Below, piece after piece: positions 1 to 5,894 of a stretch of 6,985 nucleotides of DNA (positions are counted from its first letter, which is position 1; every line of letters starts with the position of its first letter). This DNA comes from an uncultured Actinomycetes bacterium (lineage in GTDB: Bacteria; Actinomycetota; Thermoleophilia; Miltoncostaeales; Miltoncostaeaceae): NCBI GenBank assembly GCA_937862675.1, contig CALMEC010000055.1:1-6985 (forward strand), written 5' to 3'. Under the pieces are notes generated by a model, which saw only the letters and a list, made by a program, of their open reading frames with translations, did no database searches and had not been told where the DNA came from. The translations under genes and the position numbers were made by a program.

Positions 1-1104
1 CGTCAGCACCGTGGGCGACTCCGCGCAGGCGGCCCATGCCCCGTCCGCGACGGCCAGCGCGACCGGCGACGTCACGCCGACCAGCGACAGGGCGAGCGCC
101 TCCGTCTCCGTCGGCTCCGGGTCCAGCACGACGACGACCTCGGCCCGCTCCTGGGTGGGCGCCGGACCGTCCACCAGCTCACCCAGCCGACGCTCCAGGC
201 TTCCGAACTCGAAGCGCTCGAAGAGCGCCGTCAGCGCCTCGCGGCGGCCGGGTCCCCGGTCGAGGGCGGGCACGTCGTCCAGGGCGATCGTGATGGGCGA
301 GTCCACGTCGATGACCGTGAGGTCCCGGGTCCGCCGCGCATCGTCTGCGTGGTTGGTGAGGTTCTCGCGGCGCTTGGGCGACTGCTCGGAGGCGTGGGCG
401 AGCACCTCCTCCAGGCTGCCGTACTTCACGAGCAGCTGGGTGGCGGTCTTCTCGCCGATGCCGGGGACCCCGGGCAGGTTGTCGGAGTTGTCGCCCACCA
501 TGCCGCGGAAGTCGGGCATGAGATCCGGCCCGATGCCGTAGCGCTCGACGACCTTCTCCGGTGTGTAGCGCGTGGTGTCGGTGACCCCCCGCCCCGTCGC
601 CAGGACCGACACATGGTCGCTGACGAGCTGGAAGGAGTCGCGGTCGCCCGTGAGGATGGTGACACGCTCGCCGCGCGCCTCCGCACGTTTGGCGAGCGTG
701 CCGATGATGTCGTCCGCCTCGTATCCCGGGAGCTCGGTGTTGACGGCGCCGAACGCCTCCATCAGGGGACGGAAGTGCGGCGCCTGCTCCTTGAAGAGAT
801 CCGGGGTGGCGGAGCGTCCGGCCTTGTACTCGCTGTACTGCTCGTGACGGAAGGTCGGGCCGGGTGCGTCCCAGGCCACCACCACCCGGCCGGGCCGCTC
901 CTCCGCCAGCACCTTCATCATCATCGCCGACAGCCCGTACAGGGCGTTCGTCGGGAAGCCGTCCGTCGTGGAGATGGTGTCGGGCAGGGCGAAGAACGCA
1001 CGGTAGGCGAGGCTGTTGCCGTCGACCAGGAACAGGTCTCCCGCGGGTGCGGGGGTCTCGGCGTCCGTCACGGCCGCGGGTGCGGGGGTCTCATCCGGGG
1101 TCAC
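1..1104 (-). CDS. polA: DNA polymerase I, N-terminal part with 5'-3' exonuclease domain (C-terminus off the window)
   Basis: PolA removes RNA primers and fills gaps in lagging-strand synthesis and excision repair. The frame is open from a GTG at 1104 to the left edge, giving 368 codons; the family is usually near 900 residues, so about 40% is present. The 5' nuclease acidic residues are all visible: D28 (LVDGN), D79 in WDAPGPTFRHEQYSEYKAGR, E129/D131/D132 in GYEADDIIGTLA, D154/D156 in LTGDRDSFQLV, and D205/D208 in GDNSDNLPGVPGIGEKTA, the last running into the helix-hairpin-helix. After about residue 290 comes the linker towards the 3'-5' exonuclease-like domain, which is cut. Start choice: GTG 1104 has a TATCCT hexamer 6 bases upstream and no clear Shine-Dalgarno, so a leaderless start is likely. 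A second in-frame GTG at 1071 is possible. The gene is divergent from the malic enzyme. Family identity is very secure; only the start is uncertain. Confidence 0.96.
   Translation of the reverse strand, partial: MTPDETPAPAAVTDAETPAPAGDLFLVDGNSLAYRAFFALPDTISTTDGFPTNALYGLSAMMMKVLAEERPGRVVVAWDAPGPTFRHEQYSEYKAGRSATPDLFKEQAPHFRPLMEAFGAVNTELPGYEADDIIGTLAKRAEARGERVTILTGDRDSFQLVSDHVSVLATGRGVTDTTRYTPEKVVERYGIGPDLMPDFRGMVGDNSDNLPGVPGIGEKTATQLLVKYGSLEEVLAHASEQSPKRRENLTNHADDARRTRDLTVIDVDSPITIALDDVPALDRGPGRREALTALFERFEFGSLERRLGELVDGPAPTQERAEVVVVLDPEPTETEALALSLVGVTSPVALAVADGAWAACAESPTVLT
1039..1104 (-). repeat. Tandem 33-bp duplication at the 5' end of polA
   Basis: Two adjacent 33-base units (1072-1104 and 1039-1071, read on the minus strand) each begin GTGAC and share an identical 19-base core (plus-strand 1041-1059 and 1074-1092). 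They encode two 11-residue units, VTPDETPAPAA and VTDAETPAPAG, ahead of the nuclease domain. Each copy carries its own GTG, so the duplication also duplicates a possible start codon. Confidence 0.9.
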
Positions 1105-1110
1105 CCGGCG

Positions 1111-1116
1111 AGGATA
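1111..1116 (-). promoter_or_regulatory. Predicted -10 box (TATCCT) for leaderless polA
   Basis: TATCCT on the minus strand ends exactly 6 bases before the GTG at 1104. This spacing puts transcription start at the first base of the start codon. No convincing -35 hexamer is visible. The call rests on the hexamer, its spacing, and the repeat of the same arrangement at 4069-4081. Confidence 0.55.
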
Positions 1117-1182
1117 CCGCCCGCGGGCACCGGGCCGACGACGGACCCCGGCCGGCGAGGTCCGATCCGCCAGGGCGGCGGG

Positions 1183-1188
1183 TATGCT
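1183..1188 (+). promoter_or_regulatory. Predicted -10 box (TATGCT) for the malic enzyme
   Basis: TATGCT lies 34 bases before the TTG start. Transcription would begin near 1195, leaving a leader of about 28 bases that contains the ribosome binding site at 1212-1217. There is no obvious -35 element. Confidence 0.5.
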
Positions 1189-1211
1189 CCTCCAGGTGTC
1201 GAAACGCCCAT

Positions 1212-1217
1212 GAGGAG
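1212..1217 (+). promoter_or_regulatory. Ribosome binding site (GAGGAG) that fixes the TTG start
   Basis: GAGGAG is separated by 5 bases from TTG at 1223. It is the best Shine-Dalgarno match in the window and supports TTG as the true start of the malic enzyme; the nearby ATG at 1210 is in another frame. Confidence 0.75.
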
Positions 1218-1222
1218 CGAGC

Positions 1223-2650
<1,428 letters not shown>

Positions 2651-2657
2651 GCGACAC

Positions 2658-2695
2658 CCGGCCCGGAGCGCGGCCGGCCACGACCGGGACCCGGT
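2658..2695 (+). terminator. Possible terminator stem-loops after the malic enzyme
   Basis: Two short GC-rich hairpins start 8 bases after the stop: CCGGCC (2658-2663) pairs with GGCCGG (2672-2677), and ACCGG (2683-2687) pairs with CCGGT (2691-2695) over a 3-base loop. There is no T-run, so intrinsic termination is uncertain. Such stems also arise by chance at this GC content. Confidence 0.3.
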
Positions 2696-2729
2696 GCGAC
2701 CCCGGCGCGCACGCCCCGGGCAGGGGCAG

Positions 2730-2735
2730 TAGGCT
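2730..2735 (+). promoter_or_regulatory. Predicted -10 box (TAGGCT) for the lipoprotein gene
   Basis: TAGGCT sits in the gap between the malic enzyme and the lipoprotein. Transcription would start near 2742 with a 61-base leader containing AGGGG at 2793-2797, 5 bases before the ATG. No clear -35. Confidence 0.45.
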
Positions 2736-2802
2736 CACGGCCGAACGCGATCGAGCGTATGACGGTCGCATCCGCACCGTCACGTCCATCACAGGGGTTC
2801 CC

Positions 2803-3459
2803 ATGACCAACCGCCGCCTCACCATCCTCATCCTGGCCGCCGTCGGCCTCGTCGCGGCCGGGTGCGGCTCGTCCGACTCCGTGCTCACCGGTACCACATC
2901 CACCACGGGCACCGACGTCACCACGACCGGCACGACGTCCACCGGCACCACGACGACCGGCACGACCGCGACGACGTCCACGGGCAGCGGCCCGACCACG
3001 AGCGTCGAGGGCACCACGTTCACCGATCCGGCCGGCAAGTACTCGATCGTCGTGCCGCCCAGCTGGATCAGCGCCCAGGACACGCCCAAGGCGTGGTTCC
3101 TGGACGACAAGAAGGACGACTTCCGCGAGAACGTGAACATCCTCACGGAGACCATCCCCTCCTCCCTGGACCTGGACTCCTACGTCGACCTCAGCATCTC
3201 GAAGGCACCCGGCATGATCCGGGAGTTCTCCGTGAAGCAGCGGGAGAAGATCACGCTCGACTCCGGCCAGACGGCGTACCGGCTGGTCTACACGGGCAGC
3301 CCGAACAACGTGCCGGCCGAGCTGAGCTTCACGTTCCTCGCCGTGGTCGCCGTGGAGGACGGCACGGCCGTCACGCTGACGATGACCGCGCCGAAGGAGA
3401 CGTTCGAGGCGACCGTCGACAAGAACTGGCCGGCGGTCAGGACGCTCACCGTCAAGTAG
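2803..3459 (+). CDS. Secreted lipoprotein with Thr-rich tether and PsbP/DcrB-like domain
   Basis: A 218-aa protein with a type II signal peptide: basic MTNRR, a hydrophobic stretch (residues 6-19), then LVAAGC with the lipidated cysteine at C21. It should be anchored to the outer face of the membrane. Residues 29-66 are a low-complexity Thr/Ser/Gly linker (23 Thr of 38), probably extended and possibly glycosylated. From about 71 to 218 there is one compact domain beginning TTFTDPAGKYSIVVPPSW, with alternating strands and a YRLVYTG / SFTFLAVVAVEDGTAVTLTM core. This pattern matches the Mog1/PsbP/DcrB-like fold often found in actinobacterial lipoproteins. No catalytic motif is apparent and the role is unknown; ligand binding or a cell-envelope function would be inference. 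The frame is open well upstream, but this ATG is favoured by AGGGG at 2793-2797 and by the signal peptide. It is followed by a strong hairpin and then a tRNA gene, so it is likely monocistronic. Confidence 0.9.
   Translation: MTNRRLTILILAAVGLVAAGCGSSDSVLTGTTSTTGTDVTTTGTTSTGTTTTGTTATTSTGSGPTTSVEGTTFTDPAGKYSIVVPPSWISAQDTPKAWFLDDKKDDFRENVNILTETIPSSLDLDSYVDLSISKAPGMIREFSVKQREKITLDSGQTAYRLVYTGSPNNVPAELSFTFLAVVAVEDGTAVTLTMTAPKETFEATVDKNWPAVRTLTVK
2887..3000 (+). repeat. Low-complexity Thr/Gly codon tract (lipoprotein linker)
   Basis: Imperfect repetition of ACC/ACG/GGC codons encodes residues 29-66 of the lipoprotein (patterns such as TTTGTTSTGTTTTGTT). Tracts of this kind usually vary in length among relatives and act as a wall-spanning spacer. 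Confidence 0.8.
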
Positions 3460-3471
3460 CACGCCACGGGG

Positions 3472-3503
3472 GCGGGGGATCGCGGGGCATCCGCGTCCCC
3501 CGC
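3472..3503 (+). terminator. Strong hairpin terminator between the lipoprotein and tRNA-Leu
   Basis: GCGGGGGA (3472-3479) pairs fully with TCCCCCGC (3496-3503). Inside it CGCGG (3481-3485) pairs with CCGCG (3491-3495) around the loop GGCAT, with one bulged T at 3480. The 13 Watson-Crick pairs begin 12 bases after the lipoprotein stop. There is no T-run, as is common in very GC-rich actinobacteria. It would insulate the tRNA gene from upstream transcription. Confidence 0.65.
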
Positions 3504-3521
3504 CGCGGCGTCCGCTCCCGC

Positions 3522-3527
3522 TAAGCT
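3522..3527 (+). promoter_or_regulatory. Predicted -10 box (TAAGCT) for tRNA-Leu
   Basis: TAAGCT ends 11 bases before the mature 5' end of the tRNA. Transcription would start near 3534, giving a 5-base 5' leader for RNase P to remove. A good -35 is not visible; the expected place overlaps the terminator hairpin. Confidence 0.5.
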
Positions 3528-3538
3528 GGTTCCCCGCC

Positions 3539-3621
3539 GGGGGCGTGGCGGAACGGTAGACGCGACGGTCTCAAACACCGTTGAGGGCAACCTCGTGTGG
3601 GTTCGATTCCCACCGCCCCCA
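3539..3621 (+). tRNA. tRNA-Leu (anticodon CAA)
   Basis: A complete 83-base class II tRNA decoding UUG. The acceptor stem GGGGGCG (3539-3545) pairs with CGCCCCC (3614-3620), discriminator A3621. The D arm has GCG/CGC with GG in the loop. The anticodon stem ACGGT/ACCGT encloses loop CTCAAAC with anticodon CAA at 3572-3574. A long variable arm has the GAGG-GCAA-CCTC stem typical of Leu, Ser and Tyr tRNAs. The T arm is GTGGG TTCGATT CCCAC. The 3' CCA is not encoded (TGA follows), so it must be added after transcription. A discriminator A with a long variable arm is the leucine pattern, consistent with the anticodon. Confidence 0.97.
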
Positions 3622-3767
3622 TGACCGCCGCCGACCACGGCCGCACCGTGCGGGATCCCCGGGAGTCACATCCCGGTACGGCCCGTTCGTGGCCCTGCAC
3701 GAGCACCGGCCTCGTCGCCGTCACCCTGCTGCGCGGCACCCGGCTTCGCCAGTGTCCCGCGCCAGAA

Positions 3768-3835
3768 ATTCGTTCGGTATCGCCCGGGCGAATCTCCGGC
3801 GAGGCCGGGACGCAGATCGCCGGAATACCGGGAAT
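3768..3835. other. Nested inverted-repeat structure of unknown function
   Basis: An outer stem of CGGTAT (3775-3780) with ATACCG (3825-3830) is extended by ATTC (3768-3771) with GAAT (3832-3835). An inner 8-bp stem pairs TCCGGCGA (3795-3802) with TCGCCGGA (3817-3824) over a 14-base loop. On the 3' side the two stems abut with no unpaired base, so they could stack coaxially. On the 5' side 14 bases intervene, including the perfect palindrome CGCCCGGGCG (3781-3790). It could be a structured RNA, a regulatory leader, or a protein-binding or recombination site. It matches no riboswitch or repeat class I can name. Confidence 0.5.
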
Positions 3836-4068
3836 ACTTCGTCGATCGAGGACACCGCCTCGCAATGAGATGAAGCCGGCAGATGATGACCGACCCTCTG
3901 GCGCGGGACACTCGATGGAGAGCACCATGGAGGCATGGGTGCGGGCGCGGGATGCGAGGCGTCGCTGGACGACGATGGTCAGGGTGGTGTCCTTTCCGAG
4001 GCGTCCGGTGGCGCATCCGCACCACCTGGGACACGCACCACACCACCATTTCCGTGGCGCTATTCATC

Positions 4069-4074
4069 TAACCT
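4069..4074 (+). promoter_or_regulatory. Predicted -10 box (TAACCT) for the leaderless SRPBCC-MDR operon
   Basis: TAACCT is followed by six C residues and then GTG at 4081, so predicted transcription starts at the start codon itself. No Shine-Dalgarno precedes the GTG, which agrees with a leaderless mRNA. The geometry is the same as at polA. Confidence 0.55.
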
Positions 4075-4080
4075 CCCCCC

Positions 4081-4572
4081 GTGCCACCGACCATCCCCGC
4101 CCCGCCCGCGCGACGACGCACGCTGGAGCGATCCATCGAGATCTCCTGTGCCCCGGAGCGCCTCTTCCGTTTCCACCGCGACACCCGGAACATCCCGAAG
4201 GTGCAACCCGGCGTCGAGTTCCTCTCGATCGACGGCGAGTTCCCCCTCGAGGACGGCCATGTCGTCTCCATCCGCTTCCGGCCCCGCTACTTCCCCCGGG
4301 TGCTCTCCTGGAGGTTCGTCGTCGAGGCCGTGGTCCCGGAGACCACGATCATCGACGTGACGCTTTCGTCGCCGTTCCCCTACTGGCGCCACGAGCACCG
4401 CGTCGAGAGGATCGGCGAGATGCGCTCGCTTCTGATCGACCGGGTGGAGTACGTGCCGCCCCTCGGCCTCCTGGGCCGCCTGTTCGGCGGGATCGGCGAC
4501 CGCCGCCTGCTGCGGATGCTGGACGAGCGCCAGGCCATCACCAAGACGCTCATGGAGCGATCCCGGTCATGA
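4081..4572 (+). CDS. SRPBCC (START/polyketide-cyclase-like) family protein
   Basis: A 163-aa cytosolic protein. After a Pro/Arg-rich N-terminus, residues about 15-160 follow the SRPBCC helix-grip pattern: first strand LERSIEISCAPERLFRFHRD, a middle of alternating strands (VVSIRFRPRYF, LSWRFVVEAVV, TTIIDVTLS), then PFPYWRHEHRVERIG, LLIDRVEYVPPLGLLGRLFGG, and a long C-terminal helix ending DERQAITKTLMER. The W-x-H-x-H and D-x-V-x-Y-x-x-P-x-G-x-L-G signatures resemble the ligand-binding SRPBCC group (COG4276-like). These proteins enclose a hydrophobic pocket; the ligand cannot be read from sequence. The GTG start is the only one consistent with the first strand and lies 6 bases after a predicted -10 box. 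The stop overlaps the start of the next gene (ATGA at 4569-4572), so the two are probably translationally coupled and may act on related hydrophobic substrates (inference). Confidence 0.85.
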   Translation: MPPTIPAPPARRRTLERSIEISCAPERLFRFHRDTRNIPKVQPGVEFLSIDGEFPLEDGHVVSIRFRPRYFPRVLSWRFVVEAVVPETTIIDVTLSSPFPYWRHEHRVERIGEMRSLLIDRVEYVPPLGLLGRLFGGIGDRRLLRMLDERQAITKTLMERSRS

Positions 4573-5570
4573 CCACGCGGCCGCCCGAGACCATGGACGC
4601 GGTGATCGCGGACGGCCGGGGCGGGCCCGAGGTACTCCGGGTGGCGAGACGTCCGGTGCCGATCCCGGGCCCCGGCGAGGTCCTGGTGCGGACCCGTGCC
4701 ACGGCCGTCAATCGCGCGGACCTCCTGCAGGCGCAGGGGCACTACCCGCCCCCTCCGGGAGTCACCGACGTCCTGGGCCTGGAGTTCGCCGGGGAGGTCG
4801 CGGCGGTCGGCGAGGGCGTCGAGCCGTCGTGCATCGGCGATCGTGTCATGGCCATCGTCCCGGGCGGCGGCTGCGCGCAGTACGTCGCCGTCCGTCGTGA
4901 CCATCTGCTGCCCGTTCCCGGCGACCTCGCCTGGGCCGCGGCCGCGGCGACGCCGGAGGCCTTCCTCACCGCGTTCCAGAGCATCGTCCGCCTGGGTGGC
5001 GCCGAGGCCGGTGACACCGTGCTGGTGCACGCGGCGGCGAGCGGGGTCGGGTCGGCCGGCGTTCAGATCGCCCGTGAGGTGGGCGCACGCGTCATCGCGA
5101 CGTCACGTCACGCGGATCGGCTGGCACGCGCCCGTCAGGACGGAGCCGACGTCCTCGTGGTCGGCGACGGGAGGTTCGCCGATGCCGTGAGGGATCTCAC
5201 GGACGGCCGCGGCGTGGACGTCGTCCTCGACCTGGTCGGGGCCGCATACTGGGCCGACAACGTCCGGAGCCTGGCACGGCTGGGCCGCCTCGTCCTCACC
5301 GGCATGGTGGGAGGACGTCGCACCGAGCTCGACCTCGGTCCCCTCTACGCGGCCCATGCCACGGTCATCGCCACCACCCTCCGTTCGCGTCCTACTGACG
5401 AGAAGGCCGCGCTCGTGGCCGAGTTCACCGCCTGGGGTGTCCCCCGCCTGGCCGACGGACGTCTGGTCCCGGTCGTGGACCGCGTCCTCCCCCTGGCCGA
5501 TGTGGCCGATGCCCACCGCGCGGTCGCGGAGAACGCCGTCGTGGGCAAGGTCGTGCTCACGACGGACTGA
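4569..5570 (+). CDS. NAD(P)H quinone oxidoreductase-like, zinc-independent MDR family (PIG3/TP53I3-like)
   Basis: A 333-aa medium-chain dehydrogenase/reductase. The N-terminal GroES-like part shows PVPIPGPGEVLVRTRATAVN (29-48), RADLLQAQGHYPPPPG (49-64, typical of the PIG3 branch) and LGLEFAGEVAAVGEGV (69-84). The Rossmann nucleotide-binding motif is VLVHAAASGVGSAGVQIA (151-168), with the AASGVGSAG form common in quinone reductases. DVVLDLVGAAYW and LADGRLVPVVDRVLPLADVADAHRAV complete the family pattern. The cysteine cluster of zinc alcohol dehydrogenases is absent, so it is not zinc-dependent. It probably reduces quinones or alpha,beta-unsaturated carbonyls with NADPH; the substrate is unknown. 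The frame is open for 324 codons upstream, but the ATG at 4569, overlapping the SRPBCC stop, gives a normal length. M9 is an alternative start. A weak GGAG lies at 4554-4557. Confidence 0.92.
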   Translation: MTTRPPETMDAVIADGRGGPEVLRVARRPVPIPGPGEVLVRTRATAVNRADLLQAQGHYPPPPGVTDVLGLEFAGEVAAVGEGVEPSCIGDRVMAIVPGGGCAQYVAVRRDHLLPVPGDLAWAAAAATPEAFLTAFQSIVRLGGAEAGDTVLVHAAASGVGSAGVQIAREVGARVIATSRHADRLARARQDGADVLVVGDGRFADAVRDLTDGRGVDVVLDLVGAAYWADNVRSLARLGRLVLTGMVGGRRTELDLGPLYAAHATVIATTLRSRPTDEKAALVAEFTAWGVPRLADGRLVPVVDRVLPLADVADAHRAVAENAVVGKVVLTTD

Positions 5571-5894
5571 CGCCGGCCGCGATCCGCCACTCCCGCGAAC
5601 GGGACGGGCCGACGCCACCGGCACCGGATCCACCGTCACATGCCGAGCCCGTCGGGACCGGTACACGGAGCCGACCGCCATGCGTGCGCCGGCGTGACAC
5701 CAGGCACCCCGTCCGCGCACCTGCCACCGCCACCGAGAGCCCCGCCCCCTGCCCCTCGATCGGGACCACGTCGATGTCGATCACGCATCGAGGGCCGCAC
5801 ATTCTTCGCACCCGACATCACCGGCGGACGCACGGGCCGGAGGTGATGGAGTGCGGTGCCCGGCGGGCGCCCACGCTCCAACACCTCGCCGCAC
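5571..5894. other. Convergent 324-base gap without a convincing gene
   Basis: This lies between the stop of the plus-strand MDR gene and the stop of the minus-strand secreted protein. Small open frames on both strands give Pro/Arg/Gly-rich, unrecognisable products. I see only short stems: TCCCG/CGGGA at 5591-5604, 21 bases after the MDR stop and a weak terminator candidate; TCGATG/CATCGA at 5770-5790; and the longer stem at 5848-5879. No promoter-like hexamer stands out. Confidence 0.55.
5848..5879. terminator. Imperfect stem-loop in the convergent region, possible terminator
   Basis: GGAGTG (5848-5853) pairs with CGCTCC (5874-5879). After a small internal loop, GGTGCCC (5855-5861) pairs with GGGCGCC (5865-5871) around a 3-base loop; two pairs are G-T on the plus strand. 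It begins 16 bases beyond the stop of the minus-strand gene, the usual place for its terminator, though pairing is slightly better in plus-strand RNA. No T-run follows in either direction. Confidence 0.35.

Larger units (their letters stand above)
3622..4080. other. 459-base stretch without a convincing gene, between tRNA-Leu and the SRPBCC gene
   Basis: Short open frames exist on both strands (for example 3883-4071 plus and 3666-4067 minus), but their products are Arg/Pro/Trp/His-rich, match no family I recognise, and overlap one another, as expected from chance in GC-rich DNA. What can be seen is a small hairpin just after the tRNA (CCGGGA 3659-3664 with TCCCGG 3671-3676), the nested inverted repeat at 3768-3835, a hairpin CGAGG/CCTCG at 3847-3862, and the predicted promoter at 4069-4074. 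The part around 3760-3900 is noticeably richer in A and T than the flanking genes. Confidence 0.6.

Noticed and set aside
3539..3660. tRNA-Leu 3' end as an attachment site for an integrated element
   Set aside because: No second copy of the tRNA 3' end, integrase or phage-like gene is visible downstream in the window.
3791..3830. Possible riboswitch (GGGACGCA resembles part of the c-di-GMP-I class; GGGCGAATC resembles part of the c-di-AMP class)
   Set aside because: Only short matches are present. The other conserved blocks and the required stem order of either class are missing.
3830..3857. GGGAAT as the -35 element of an ECF/SigR-type promoter
   Set aside because: No GTT-type -10 element lies about 16-18 bases downstream, and no gene starts at a fitting distance.
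3883..4071. Small plus-strand open frame (62 aa) before the SRPBCC gene
   Set aside because: Trp/Arg-rich product with no membrane segment or family pattern and no good ribosome binding site; it also overlaps the predicted promoter.
3597..4568. Open frame running from inside tRNA-Leu into the MDR gene, which would give a 657-aa protein
   Set aside because: The upstream part is Arg/Pro/His-rich, crosses the tRNA and overlaps the SRPBCC gene in another frame. The MDR family begins near 4569, where the ATGA overlap provides a start.
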